In this document: positions 14,795-24,260 of the stretch, piece by piece
How the letters are laid out: the number at the start of each line of letters is the position of its first letter
How positions within the stretch are numbered: the first letter of the stretch is position 1
Assembly (NCBI RefSeq): GCF_003122385.1
Contig: NZ_CP029255.1
Coordinates: 2,852,001 to 2,916,000, forward strand
Direction of reading: 5' to 3'
Length of the DNA stretch: 64,000 nucleotides
DNA from: Flavobacterium crocinum
GTDB lineage: Bacteria > Bacteroidota > Bacteroidia > Flavobacteriales > Flavobacteriaceae
Made by a program: the position numbers and the translations under genes
The notes under the pieces: model-generated
The model's input: the letters and a program-made list of their open reading frames with translations, nothing else
Told to the model about the DNA's origin: nothing
Databases searched by the model: none

Positions 14795-15418
14795 TTATCC
14801 GTCTTTCAAAAGTAAATTCTGTTCTTTTCTCAGTTTTACTACTAACTGATCAATATACGTTTTTATTTTCTGCGGAAGCGAATTCCAATTTTGATCTTTT
14901 TTAAAACTTCTGCAATAATCCAGGTCGCATTCGACTGCCCGAATTACATATTTTTTGTTCTTGTAAACCGTAATAATTTTGACGCGTCTTATTTCACCAT
15001 ATTCCGTTTTACTTCCATATACAATAACAGGATCAATATAACCATCTCCATCAAGATCTTTTGTACTGCAGTATTTTGTCCAAAACCAAATAGTAGTTTC
15101 TTTTGGATCGTAATCTTCTAATAAATCATTAATTCGCCATTTTTCAAGAAAACCTCCGTGATCATTTACTACACAAACGGCCTGTATTTTGGTATTTAAA
15201 GTATCTTTTTTAGAGATTATTTTTTGATTTTCGGCTAAAACCAATTCAAAAACACCACCTTTATCCTGATATTCAAAAGCTTTGTAAATAGGGAAATCAG
15301 TTGCGTTTTCAAGTTCTCTTTCGTGGATTTCCTGTTTATTTAATTTATAACTCTCAATTTTTTGAGAGAAAAGGAATGTCGAATAAAAAGAAAGAAAAAT
15401 TAAGATATATTTTTTCAT
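14795..15418 (-). CDS. Exported protein with an EF-hand-like Asp loop
   Basis: 207 aa with a signal peptide ending near STFLFSQ. It contains DLDGDGYIDPVIVYG, a calcium-loop motif of the EF-hand/FG-GAP/dockerin type, and Cys residues at YCSTKD, ECDLDYCRSF. It probably binds Ca2+ outside the cytoplasm. Similar short proteins occur widely in Flavobacteriia with no firm role. Convergent with the preceding gene and divergent from the GH92 gene across a 129-bp gap. Confidence 0.65.
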   Translation of the reverse strand: MKKYILIFLSFYSTFLFSQKIESYKLNKQEIHERELENATDFPIYKAFEYQDKGGVFELVLAENQKIISKKDTLNTKIQAVCVVNDHGGFLEKWRINDLLEDYDPKETTIWFWTKYCSTKDLDGDGYIDPVIVYGSKTEYGEIRRVKIITVYKNKKYVIRAVECDLDYCRSFKKDQNWNSLPQKIKTYIDQLVVKLRKEQNLLLKDG

Positions 15419-15547
15419 GTTTGGCGATATACTTTTAGTACATCAAAGATATTTAAAACCTTTTGAGCAGCATCAAAAATATGTTTTTTAAAAACAGTTT
15501 TTGTCGTACTTTTCTAGATTAAAACAAAAAATAAGAAGAACGATAAA

Positions 15548-17881
15548 ATGATTACAAGTAACCATAGAAATTTTCTTTTTGGAATATCTCTTTTGATGTT
15601 TGGTTTTACTCCTGTGATAAACGCACAAAAGAAAGTAAGTGAAAAACGAAACCTGATTCAGTACGTTGATCCGATGATTGGAACGGCAAAAATGGGACAT
15701 ACTTATCCGGGTGCAACAGTGCCTTTTGGAAGCGTTCAGTTAAGTCCGGAAACAGATACCATTGCGTATAGTTTAAACGGAAAGTACAATGGAGACGTTT
15801 ACAAATATTGTGCAGGATATCAATATGAAGATAAAACAATCGTAGGCTTTAGTCACACCCATTTTAGCGGAACAGGACATTCTGATTTAGGCGATTTTTT
15901 AATCATGCCGACAACGGGAAAATTACAATTAAATCCGGGTGTTGCTTCAAAACCTTTGTCAGGTTATAGATCGGCATTTTCACATTCTACTGAAAAAGCA
16001 GAACCAGCTTATTACAGTGTTTTTTTAGAAGATCATAAAATCAAAGCTGAATTGACGGCTACAACCCGCGTGGGAATGCATCAATACACCTTTCCGAAGT
16101 CGGATGAAGCGCACATTATTTTAGATTTAACTTCCGGAATTTACAATTATGATAAAAAGAATGTGTGGACTTTTGTTCGGGTAGAAAACGATACTTTAAT
16201 TACGGGATATCGCCAGACCAATGGATGGGCAAGAACCCGAACTGTTTATTTTGCCATGTCTTTTAGTAAACCAATCAAAAGCTACGGACAGGCAGCGCAG
16301 GAAAAAAGCGTATACAGAGGTTTTTGGGGAAGATTTGATCAAACCAGGAATTTCCCTGAAATGGCAGGGCAAAACTTAAAATTGTTCTTTGATTTTGATA
16401 CCAGTGAAGGAGAAAAAATTAAGATCAAAATGGCTTTGTCTCCGGTGAGTTCGGCAGGAGCTTTAGAAAATATGAAAAAAGAAACTCCGGATTGGGATTT
16501 CGAAAAAGTAAAAAAACAAAGTCAGGAAATCTGGAATAATGAGTTGAATAAAATTCAGGTAGAAACGATTCAAAAAGAAGATTTGGTTAATTTCTATACT
16601 GCGTTGTATCATGCATTTCTCGGCCCTACAGAATACATGGATTTAGACCGAAATTATAAAGGTTTAGACATGAATGTTCATAAAGCAGAAAACTTTACCA
16701 ATTATACCAGTTATTCGCTTTGGGATACTTATCGCGCTTTGCATCCTTTCTTTAATATTGTACAGCCAAAACGAAATGCCGATATGGTAAGTTCGATGCT
16801 GGCACATTCCGATCAGAGTGTTCATAAAATGCTGCCAATCTGGTCGCATTATGCCAATGAAAACTGGTGCATGATTGGCTATCATTCGGTTTCGGTTGTG
16901 GCAGATGCCATCGTAAAAGGCAATATCAGTTTTGATGCAGAAAAAGCGCTTCAGGCTTGTGTCAATACGGCAAAAGTACCTTATTATGACGGACTGGAAT
17001 ATTATATGAAACAAGGTTACGTCCCGGAAGATAAAAACGGAGCTTCGGTTTCTAAAACTTTAGAATATGCTTACGATGACTGGGCAATTGCGCAAGCGGC
17101 GAAGAAACTTGGAAAAACAGATATTTATAATGAATTCATTAAAAGAGCTGAAAACTATAAAAATGTTTATGATGCGAAAACTGGTTTTATGCGTCCAAAA
17201 TTAGCTGATGGAACTTTTAAAAAAGAGTTTGATCCTCTTGATACGCACGGACAAGGTTTTATTGAAGGAAATTCATGGAATTACAGTTTGTACGTGCCAT
17301 ATAATCCATCAGAAATGATTAAGATGATGAGAGGAAACGATCAGTTTAAAGTTCGTTTAGACTCGTTATTCAATATGCATCTTCCGGATAAATATTTTGA
17401 AAATACAGAAGACATTACCAGAGACGGAATCATTGGAAATTACGTTCACGGCAACGAGCCTTCTCACCATGTTGTGTATTTGTACAATTGGACAGATTCT
17501 CCCTGGAAAGCACAGGATAAAATCAGAATGATTTTGAAAAAAATGTACCGCAATGGAGCAGATGGTTTAGGCGGAAACGACGATTTTGGACAAATGAGCG
17601 CCTGGTATATTTTCAGCAGATTAGGATTTTATCCTGTTGCACCGGGTTCTGATGAATATGCTTTAGGAAGTCCGCTGGTAAAAAAAGGCGTTTTCAATTT
17701 AGAAAACGGAAAAAACTTTGAAGTTGAAACAGTAAACCAATCTGATAAAAATGTATTTGTGAGCAAAGTTTTGCTGAATGGAAAACCTTTAGACAGACCA
17801 TTTTTAAAACATGCAGATGTGATGAATGGCGGAAAGATTGTGTTTTATATGACTAATAAGCCTAATAAAAAGAAATATTAG
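15548..17881 (+). CDS. GH92-family alpha-mannosidase, exported
   Basis: 777 aa with a signal peptide (to about FTPVINAQ). Full GH92 layout: N-terminal beta-sandwich beginning YVDPMIGTAKMGHTYPGATVPFG, then the (alpha/alpha)6 domain with HFSGTGHSDLGD, GYHSVSVVADAIVKG, NYVHGNEPSHHVVYLY (near 633-640) and GGNDDFGQMSAWYIFS (about 675-688). These hold the Ca2+ and catalytic acid/base residues of exo-acting alpha-1,2 or related mannosidases. The substrate is likely mannose-containing glycans or N-glycans. No SusC/SusD pair is adjacent, so it is an orphan enzyme. After the stop the DNA holds GCTAAGATTCTAAG repeat units. Confidence 0.92.
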   Translation: MITSNHRNFLFGISLLMFGFTPVINAQKKVSEKRNLIQYVDPMIGTAKMGHTYPGATVPFGSVQLSPETDTIAYSLNGKYNGDVYKYCAGYQYEDKTIVGFSHTHFSGTGHSDLGDFLIMPTTGKLQLNPGVASKPLSGYRSAFSHSTEKAEPAYYSVFLEDHKIKAELTATTRVGMHQYTFPKSDEAHIILDLTSGIYNYDKKNVWTFVRVENDTLITGYRQTNGWARTRTVYFAMSFSKPIKSYGQAAQEKSVYRGFWGRFDQTRNFPEMAGQNLKLFFDFDTSEGEKIKIKMALSPVSSAGALENMKKETPDWDFEKVKKQSQEIWNNELNKIQVETIQKEDLVNFYTALYHAFLGPTEYMDLDRNYKGLDMNVHKAENFTNYTSYSLWDTYRALHPFFNIVQPKRNADMVSSMLAHSDQSVHKMLPIWSHYANENWCMIGYHSVSVVADAIVKGNISFDAEKALQACVNTAKVPYYDGLEYYMKQGYVPEDKNGASVSKTLEYAYDDWAIAQAAKKLGKTDIYNEFIKRAENYKNVYDAKTGFMRPKLADGTFKKEFDPLDTHGQGFIEGNSWNYSLYVPYNPSEMIKMMRGNDQFKVRLDSLFNMHLPDKYFENTEDITRDGIIGNYVHGNEPSHHVVYLYNWTDSPWKAQDKIRMILKKMYRNGADGLGGNDDFGQMSAWYIFSRLGFYPVAPGSDEYALGSPLVKKGVFNLENGKNFEVETVNQSDKNVFVSKVLLNGKPLDRPFLKHADVMNGGKIVFYMTNKPNKKKY

Positions 17882-17941
17882 ATGCTAAGATTCTAAGGGA
17901 CTAAGAAGCTAAGTTTTTTACAAACCTAATAAATGCCGCGC

Positions 17942-17992
17942 TGAGCGAAGTCAAAGGGTTTTTATAACGAAAAAAGGCTTTGACTTCGCTCA
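17942..17992. repeat. TGAGCGAAGTCAAAG inverted repeat
   Basis: Perfect 15-bp arms (17942-17956 and 17978-17992) with a 21-nt loop, preceded by GATGCTAAGATTCTAAGG units from 17881. Non-coding repeat in the gap after the GH92 gene. Confidence 0.65.
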
Positions 17993-18095
17993 ACTTGACA
18001 AGAGTGTACCATTAAATTCGAGAAAATTTGTGTAATTCGTGGCAGAACAATAAAAAACTTTACGAAATTTGCCCTTTAAATAAAGACAAGTAAAT

Positions 18096-18539
18096 ATGAA
18101 AATAAATTTAAAATCAGGAATTGATAAACTGCTTTTCGGAATGAAGCAGAATGATGTAACAGCGGCTCTAGGAAAACCTGATAAAAACTATAAAGACGAA
18201 GATGAAAACGTGATTTTTGTGTACAATGCACTAAAAGCACGATTGACTTTTTATCAGGAAGAAGATTTTAGATTAGGTTACATCGTAGCTTCAAGTAATA
18301 ATCTGGAAGTTTTCGGATTCAAATTAATCGGAAGAAAAATTGCTGACGTAAAGAAAGATCTGGCAACAAAAGGAATAACAAAATACAATCAGGAAACTTT
18401 TGATACTTTTGAAAACTACTTTAACGAAGACAACTGGTTTATTCTGCAAACAGAATTTGATGAGGTTGTAAAATTCGAAATTGGAGCTATCATCAATAAT
18501 AAAGATGAATTTGACTGGAAATTTCCTTTGAAGAAATAA
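18096..18539 (+). CDS. Conserved cytoplasmic protein of unknown function
   Basis: 147 aa, no signal peptide. The start MKINLKSGIDKLLFGMKQNDVTAALGKPDK resembles the 'G.s..dV...LG.P' opening of BamE/SmpA-like modules, repeated more weakly at FGFKLIGRKIADVKKDLATKGI, which suggests two copies of a small alpha/beta unit. I cannot assign a function. Convergent with the M61 protease gene; they share a bidirectional terminator. Confidence 0.65.
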   Translation: MKINLKSGIDKLLFGMKQNDVTAALGKPDKNYKDEDENVIFVYNALKARLTFYQEEDFRLGYIVASSNNLEVFGFKLIGRKIADVKKDLATKGITKYNQETFDTFENYFNEDNWFILQTEFDEVVKFEIGAIINNKDEFDWKFPLKK

Positions 18540-18543
18540 GCAT

Positions 18544-18575
18544 AAAAAAACCGACAAGTAATTGTCGGTTTTTTT
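18544..18575. terminator. Bidirectional terminator between convergent genes
   Basis: Fourteen-bp perfect stem AAAAAAACCGACAA / TTGTCGGTTTTTTT with loop GTAA. Confidence 0.9.
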
Positions 18576-18591
18576 ATGTCTTAAAAAGAAA

Positions 18592-20448
18592 TTATCCTTT
18601 TAACCATGCATTTCTAAGTTTCTCTTTTGAAGGATCAACAACTTTAAAAGTTTCAGCTTCTTCAAATGGTAATTTTACAGTTCCTTTTATAGTTTCTTCT
18701 TTTGTACCACGTTTAATTTTCAAAGTGATTGGATCATTATCTTTCCAGTTTTCACTTTCAGTAATCAAATCATAAATGTTATCTAAATTGTATGATTTGT
18801 TGTTTACTGTTAAAATTTTATCACCACCTTTTAAATTCAGATTTTTGAAGAATTCAATTGATTCTGACTCAGGACGAACAGCAATTTCTTTTGTTGCTTT
18901 ATCTATTGTGATATTTGGAATCTGTCCTTTAATGAATGGATTTCCGGCTTTTTTCTCAGTTGCTTTTCCTACGCCAACTTTTGCTAAATAGAAATCATAA
19001 GGAATTGGAGTTGTTCCTGCGACATATTTGTTTAAGAATTCCCCAACTTCAGGATATGTTAATGAAGTGATTTTTGCGAAAAGTTCATCATCATTAAATG
19101 GTTTTTCAACACCATATTCGTTAGATAATTTATGCATTAAATCTAAAATACCTCTTTCGCCGTTGCTTTTCTCTCTGATGATAATATCAATACACATCCC
19201 GATTAAAGCTCCTTTTTGATATACATTTAAGTATTGATCTTTATAAGGCTGTTCCAATACATTTTTACTCATAACAGTAAACGACATCGTATCATTTAAT
19301 TGTTTAGCCTGCTCAATTTTATCAGCAATACGAGTATAGAATTCAGCTTCATCGATCAAACCCTGATTGATTTGGAAAAGGTTTGCGAAGTATTCAGTAA
19401 CACCTTCATACATCCATAAATGCTCAGACATTTTTGGTGCATTATAATCAAAAAACTGAATTTCTTTTGAGTGAATTGTTAACGGTGTTACTATATGGAA
19501 GAATTCGTGAGAAACTACATCTTTCATTGTTTCTACCAATTTTTCCTTAGGCATAGATTCCGGTAAAACAACCGTTGTTGCAGTTGGATGTTCTAAAGCT
19601 CCAAAACCATGTGCATCGTCTTTTGCCATACTTGATAAATATACTAAAACGCTATATTTTTTAGTTGCATTTACTGGTCCTAAGAAGTTTTTTTGAGCAG
19701 TCATCATCGTTTTCATTTCCGGTGTGATGCTTTCTGCAGTATATTTTCCTGTTGGAGAATAAACGGCGATCAGAATATCCATTCCATTTACATTAAACGT
19801 AGTGTAATCCGGTTTAGCATACATAATCGGATTTTCTACTAAAACCGCATAACGAGGAGTTTTAAATACGTCTGATGTGTTGCTTGCATCTTCGTCTGTC
19901 ATAGAAGTTGCTCCCCAAAGTGTTTCAGGATGCGTAATGGTAACTTTGTAAGGAACATCTAATTTGTCTTGAAAATAACCTACAAAACCATGTGTATTGA
20001 CCATGAAGTTTTTACCGGCATCAATGTTTGTTCCAGCAGGAGAGAAAACATCGTCGTTTCCAAATCCGGTTCCTTTTTCAGTATCGAAAGTATCGTTTAC
20101 TAAATAAGTAATTTTTTTTAAAGTTTTTGCATTGGAGATTGACCAAGAATTATCGTCAATTCTTTTTACGGTAAGCGGATTTCCTTTGGCATCAAAAGCT
20201 TTGAAATCTTCAGAGTATTTTCCGTAGTTGTCTGTAGAATAAGTTCCCGGAACAGTTTTAGGAATACTGTAAACAATTTCGTCTGTCTTAATGGCTGGCG
20301 GAGTAACAGTAACTAAAACTTTGTCGTCTTTTACGTCAGTTAAATTAATGTTCACTTCTACCGTATTGCTTTTAGCGGCTCCAGTGCTACCTGTTTTACA
20401 GCTCCAAAAGGTTACCGCCAGAGCTAAGGTGTAAAGTATTTTCTTCAT
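18592..20448 (-). CDS. M61-family metallopeptidase, lipoprotein
   Basis: 618 aa from the ATG at 20448 (the extension to 20481 lies before the leader). Lipoprotein leader MKKILYTLALAVTFWSC. The N-terminal beta domain is followed by the zinc peptidase domain with HEFFH (about 314-318) and the third ligand/gluzincin Glu in MYEGVTEYF. A C-terminal PDZ-like domain (FFKNLNLKGGDKILTVNNK) follows. The M61 family (glycyl aminopeptidase) cleaves N-terminal Gly or Ala. Likely periplasm-facing. Single gene. Confidence 0.9.
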   Translation of the reverse strand: MKKILYTLALAVTFWSCKTGSTGAAKSNTVEVNINLTDVKDDKVLVTVTPPAIKTDEIVYSIPKTVPGTYSTDNYGKYSEDFKAFDAKGNPLTVKRIDDNSWSISNAKTLKKITYLVNDTFDTEKGTGFGNDDVFSPAGTNIDAGKNFMVNTHGFVGYFQDKLDVPYKVTITHPETLWGATSMTDEDASNTSDVFKTPRYAVLVENPIMYAKPDYTTFNVNGMDILIAVYSPTGKYTAESITPEMKTMMTAQKNFLGPVNATKKYSVLVYLSSMAKDDAHGFGALEHPTATTVVLPESMPKEKLVETMKDVVSHEFFHIVTPLTIHSKEIQFFDYNAPKMSEHLWMYEGVTEYFANLFQINQGLIDEAEFYTRIADKIEQAKQLNDTMSFTVMSKNVLEQPYKDQYLNVYQKGALIGMCIDIIIREKSNGERGILDLMHKLSNEYGVEKPFNDDELFAKITSLTYPEVGEFLNKYVAGTTPIPYDFYLAKVGVGKATEKKAGNPFIKGQIPNITIDKATKEIAVRPESESIEFFKNLNLKGGDKILTVNNKSYNLDNIYDLITESENWKDNDPITLKIKRGTKEETIKGTVKLPFEEAETFKVVDPSKEKLRNAWLKG

Positions 20449-20530
20449 TTGTCTATGTTTAGTTAATTGTATTTGACACAAAAAGTATCGAAAAGTTACT
20501 AAAAAATCACATTAAATTTAAAAATAAAAA

Positions 20531-20554
20531 AAAGCTCCTGAAAACAAGAGCTTT
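20531..20554 (-). terminator. Terminator after the DUF2805-type gene
   Basis: Stem AAAGCTC / GAGCTTT with a 10-nt loop and flanking A and T runs; it follows the leftward gene at 20561-20839. Confidence 0.65.
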
Positions 20555-20560
20555 AAATTT

Positions 20561-20839
20561 TTAGTCAAATTTATTTTTTATATAATATTTTCCATCCAAA
20601 TCTTCATCAAAATCATCTATTTTTATCGGTTTTGGTTTTGGTTTGTTTGCAACTGCCTTCTTTTTCCACATCTCAAATTTTTCAAGAGGCATTTTCTTCT
20701 TCATGATTTCCAAGACTTCTTTTTCTGCTAATCCAAATTCTTTTTTTATAATTTCAAATGGATTTCTTTCTTCTAAAGCTAACGAAACAAGTTTTTCAGT
20801 TTGTTCCGGAGTCAATTCTTTGCGGCTACTCTTTTTCAT
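20561..20839 (-). CDS. TIGR03643/DUF2805 family small protein
   Basis: 92 aa. The first 60 residues (LTPEQTEKLVSLALEERNPFEIIKKEFGLAEKEVLEIMKKKM) match the TIGR03643 pattern and look like a helix-turn-helix-like bundle. The C terminus is a Lys/Pro linker followed by an acidic tail, IDDFDEDLDGKYYIKNKFD. No known activity. It is near the sterol-desaturase-like gene on the same strand (121 bp), but the gap is AT-rich and co-transcription is uncertain. Confidence 0.75.
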   Translation of the reverse strand: MKKSSRKELTPEQTEKLVSLALEERNPFEIIKKEFGLAEKEVLEIMKKKMPLEKFEMWKKKAVANKPKPKPIKIDDFDEDLDGKYYIKNKFD

Positions 20840-20960
20840 CTCGTGAAAATTAATTCAAAATAGGGTGTTAATTATTAATAGATTGATTTTCAATTTCTGT
20901 ATCAATATTAAAAAAAAAAATAATAGGTTGGTTAAGTAAAGTCTACTTTTTTTACTGATT

Positions 20961-21788
20961 TTAACTGTTTTTGAAAGATCGTGATTTTTGAAATGGTATT
21001 TTTAGCAGATTCTTTAACTCGTTATTTTCCTCAGATTTCATATGAGTATCTACGCCATAAATTAGTTTTTCTTTTGGCAAAGTGGTAAAAGTGCCAAAAA
21101 GCCTGTCCCAAATCGAGAAAATATTTCCATAATTGCTATCGGTATAAGGAAGCACATAATGATGATGTACTTTGTGCATATTTGGCGAAACGATGAAATA
21201 GCTCAGGAAAGTATCCAGTTTTTCAGGAAGAGCAATATTGGCATGATTAAACTGTGATGCGACTACAGATAATGACTGATAAAGAAAAACCATCCACATG
21301 GGCGCGCCAACGATTAAAACACCTACGGTGGTAAAAACAAATCGAATAACACTTTCGCCCGGGTGATGTCTGTTAGCAGTCGTAGTGTCAATCCAAGTAT
21401 CGGTATGATGCACCAGATGAAACTGCCATAAATATTTGAATTTATGTTCTACATAATGTGCCAGATAAGCACCAATTAAATCAAGAAGTAATAAACCTAA
21501 TACGGTGTAAAGCCAGATTGGCATTGGAGAAATCCATTGTAAAAGACCAAAATGATTTTCGATTGTCCATTCGGCTGTTCTGATTAAGATAAATGCTAAA
21601 ACAAAATTGACCACAATGGTCGTGAAAGTAAAAAAGAAGTTTATCCCGGCATGTGGCCATTTTTTGTACTCCATTCTGAATAAAGGAAAAGCGTTTTCAA
21701 TCAGCCAGAAAATGGTGATGCCGCCAACTAGAATAAGGCTTCTGTGGGTAGACGGAATTGTACTGAAATAAGCTATGATATCATTCAT
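20961..21788 (-). CDS. Sterol desaturase / fatty acid hydroxylase family membrane protein
   Basis: 275 aa with four hydrophobic segments and the His clusters of the di-iron fatty acid hydroxylase superfamily: HYVEH, FHLVHHTDTWIDTTTANRHHPGE, and NMHKVHHHYVLPYTDSNYGN. It probably hydroxylates or desaturates a membrane lipid or carotenoid in the inner membrane; the exact substrate cannot be told. The ending FGTFTTLPKEKLIYGV is typical of the bacterial branch. Confidence 0.85.
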   Translation of the reverse strand: MNDIIAYFSTIPSTHRSLILVGGITIFWLIENAFPLFRMEYKKWPHAGINFFFTFTTIVVNFVLAFILIRTAEWTIENHFGLLQWISPMPIWLYTVLGLLLLDLIGAYLAHYVEHKFKYLWQFHLVHHTDTWIDTTTANRHHPGESVIRFVFTTVGVLIVGAPMWMVFLYQSLSVVASQFNHANIALPEKLDTFLSYFIVSPNMHKVHHHYVLPYTDSNYGNIFSIWDRLFGTFTTLPKEKLIYGVDTHMKSEENNELKNLLKIPFQKSRSFKNS

Positions 21789-21901
21789 AATTCAACAGTG
21801 TTTTTATTCAAAAATAAATATTTTGACAATACTATATCGATATCGTTGGTGATTTTTTATAGAAAAGTTTGTTGTATTATAGAGGCTCGATTTCAAAAAA
21901 T

Positions 21902-21935
21902 AAATAAGGCATAGTAAATCTACTATGCCTTATTT
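21902..21935 (-). terminator. Terminator of the aquaporin gene
   Basis: Fifteen-bp perfect stem AAATAAGGCATAGTA / TACTATGCCTTATTT with loop AATC. Confidence 0.9.
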
Positions 21936-21967
21936 AATATTGTTATTTAGGTGAAAGTGTTTTTTAG

Positions 21968-22675
21968 TTATGCTTCTGCATGATTTTGTAACAGCGTTTT
22001 ATAAATAAAACCGGCAACTACGGCTCCAAGAATAGGGGCGACCCAAAACAGCCAAACTTGAGATAAAGGTTCTCCGCCTACAAAAATAGCCTGAGATAAA
22101 GATCTGGCCGGGTTTACAGAAGTATTAGTAATTGGAATGCTGATTAAATGAATTAATGTCAAGGCTAAACCAATAGCAATTCCTGCAAATCTTCCGTTGG
22201 CAAATTTATCTGTAGCGCCCAGAATGACTAAAAGGAAAAATAAAGTAAGAACAAATTCTGCAATGAAAGCAGATTGTAAAGAATAACCATCTGGAGAAAA
22301 TGCGCCAAAACCATTTGATGCAAAAGCTCCGGCTTTAGTATTATCAATCGCAAAACCGGCTTTTCCGGAAGCTATTGTGTACAAAGTTCCCGCTGCAGCT
22401 GCAGCTCCAACACATTGTGCAACAATATACGGAATAAGGTCTTTGGCTGGAAATCTTCCTCCTGCCCACAAACCAAAGGAAACAGCGGGATTGAAATGAC
22501 CGCCTGAAATATGACCAACAGCATAAGCCATTGTAAGTACTGTTAAACCAAATGCCAATGCAACTCCGGCGAATCCTATTGCTAAATTAGGAATTCCTGC
22601 TGCAAATATGGCACTTCCGCAACCACCAAAAACAAGCCAGTAAGTCCCAAAAAACTCTGCAAATAATTTTTTCAT
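21968..22675 (-). CDS. aqpZ: Aquaporin Z-type water channel
   Basis: 235 aa, six membrane segments and the two half-helix loops with [22 protein letters not shown] and [16 protein letters not shown]. The Arg directly after the second NPA and a narrow selectivity region (bulky aromatic and His in [10 protein letters not shown] and [11 protein letters not shown]) fit a water-specific AqpZ rather than a glycerol facilitator. Only 28 bp separate it from the DoxX gene upstream, so the two may be co-transcribed. Confidence 0.92.
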   Translation of the reverse strand: MKKLFAEFFGTYWLVFGGCGSAIFAAGIPNLAIGFAGVALAFGLTVLTMAYAVGHISGGHFNPAVSFGLWAGGRFPAKDLIPYIVAQCVGAAAAAGTLYTIASGKAGFAIDNTKAGAFASNGFGAFSPDGYSLQSAFIAEFVLTLFFLLVILGATDKFANGRFAGIAIGLALTLIHLISIPITNTSVNPARSLSQAIFVGGEPLSQVWLFWVAPILGAVVAGFIYKTLLQNHAEA

Positions 22676-22703
22676 AATAAAATAATTTAATGGTTAATGA
22701 ATG

Positions 22704-23060
22704 TTAGTATAAATATTGGTAAGCCCAATAAATCAAAACTAATTGTAAGGGCAAACGTACAAATAAAATCCATCTTGGTAAACCAAAACCTGCTTTTTTA
22801 TTTTGAAGCATATACACATTTGCCGGGAATACCGCTATTAACAAAGCTATAATTCCCCAGGCAGCAAAACTTCTCGTAAAAGGCAGGGTTAGGAGGATGC
22901 CTAAAATTATTTCGGCAGCTCCACTTAAAATATTTATTAATTTGGGGTTCTTAAATGCGGGTGGAATGATTTTAATATACATTCCAGGTTTTCTAAAATG
23001 ATTAATACCTGCCATTATATAAAGCAAAGCCATTAAATATAAATGCCAGGGTAGAATCAT
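22704..23060 (-). CDS. DoxX-family membrane protein
   Basis: 118 aa, four membrane segments. The pattern LLYIMAGINHFRKPGMYIKIIPP ... LSGAAEIILGILLTLP ... GIIALLIAVFPANVYM is that of DoxX/MauE-like small membrane proteins. Function in this branch is not defined. Lies between the EamA transporter and the aquaporin genes, all leftward with short gaps. Confidence 0.8.
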   Translation of the reverse strand: MILPWHLYLMALLYIMAGINHFRKPGMYIKIIPPAFKNPKLINILSGAAEIILGILLTLPFTRSFAAWGIIALLIAVFPANVYMLQNKKAGFGLPRWILFVRLPLQLVLIYWAYQYLY

Positions 23061-23147
23061 GATATCTAATTGTTTATCACGAATTTATAAAAAAATTAAC
23101 AATTATTGCATTACAGGAATGTTTTTTTTGAGAAAGTAAATTTAGGG

Positions 23148-24047
23148 TTATTTTTTTCGCTTGAAATTTACATTCATAATAATTATGGCAAGAATGATTA
23201 AGATGATTCCAATCCATTGAGAGAAAACAACTTTCTCTTTTAAAAGTACAAATGCCATCATAACAGAAACAGGTAGTTCTAATGCAGAAACGATACTTCC
23301 TAATCCTATACCCGTAAGAGGAAAGCCAAGATTCATCAACATTGGCGGGATGATGGTGCCGAACAGCGATAATACGATTCCCCATTTTAGAAAAATTTCG
23401 AGATTAAAGGTTGTTTCCTGAGTTGCTAATGCAAATGAAAAAACAATAATGGAACCGCCTAAAAGCATATAAAGACTTCTTTGTGCTGATGAAATTTCCG
23501 TTGCCACACGATTGGCCGTAAACATAGTTGTAGTAAAAGAAGCTGCTGCTAATATTCCCCAAACTAAACCACGCCAGTCTAATGTAATCTCATTTTTCAT
23601 GATATTTGTGGCTAAAACAGTTCCGAAAAGGACAATGAATACAGCAATGACCTTTTGCTTAGAAGGTAGTTTTTTTTCTAAAATCATTTCCAGTAAAACT
23701 CCCATCCAGACAGTTTGCATTAATAAAACGATTCCGATAGAAACAGGAATGTATTTTACAGCGAGATAGTAAAAAAGACTTGTCATTCCTAGTGAAGTTC
23801 CGGCAAGCATAAGGCTGAAAATATTTTTTGGAGTAGCTTTTACAGCTTTATTTTTATTTTTTATTCTCTGAAAAAGATTGATTAAAAGTATACCTGTAAT
23901 TCCATAAATAAATTGTGAAGTCGTTACTTCTGCAGTGGTATATCCTTCAGAATAGGCCATTTTTACAAAAGTAGCCAGCATTCCGTATGTTGTAGCACCT
24001 AAAGCAACCAGAAAAACACCTTTTAATACATTGTTTTGAGACGTCAT
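23148..24047 (-). CDS. EamA/DMT-family transporter
   Basis: 299 aa with ten hydrophobic segments arranged as two EamA repeats, the first starting GVFLVALGATTYGMLATFVK and the second GLVWGILAAASFTTTMF. A drug/metabolite exporter of unknown substrate in the inner membrane. It ends with a basic tail (NVNFKRKK). Confidence 0.85.
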   Translation of the reverse strand: MTSQNNVLKGVFLVALGATTYGMLATFVKMAYSEGYTTAEVTTSQFIYGITGILLINLFQRIKNKNKAVKATPKNIFSLMLAGTSLGMTSLFYYLAVKYIPVSIGIVLLMQTVWMGVLLEMILEKKLPSKQKVIAVFIVLFGTVLATNIMKNEITLDWRGLVWGILAAASFTTTMFTANRVATEISSAQRSLYMLLGGSIIVFSFALATQETTFNLEIFLKWGIVLSLFGTIIPPMLMNLGFPLTGIGLGSIVSALELPVSVMMAFVLLKEKVVFSQWIGIILIILAIIIMNVNFKRKK

Positions 24048-24188
24048 AATTTATTTGTTTTTAAAAAATTTAAGCCGGCAAAGGTAAGCTATTTTGGTTA
24101 GGATTCTATCGTACTATGTTGAGAATAGTGATTTATTATTAATCAAATTGAATTTTGAGGCTTTGAATTGTGAATTCTTTAAAAAGAG

Positions 24189-24222
24189 AAAAGACCATCA
24201 AAAATGAATTTGATGGTCTTTT
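24189..24222 (-). terminator. Terminator of the PPIase operon
   Basis: Fourteen-bp perfect stem AAAAGACCATCAAA / TTTGATGGTCTTTT with a 6-nt loop, 39 bp past the last gene of the leftward gldI operon. Confidence 0.9.
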
Positions 24223-24260
24223 TATATTTTTTGAAGATATGATTTTTCTCTTCTAAATTA

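Noticed and set aside
15548..17881. GH92 enzyme as part of a SusC/SusD locus
   Set aside because: The nearest SusC/SusD pair is about 25 kb away with many housekeeping genes between, and the LacI-type operator is not found near it.
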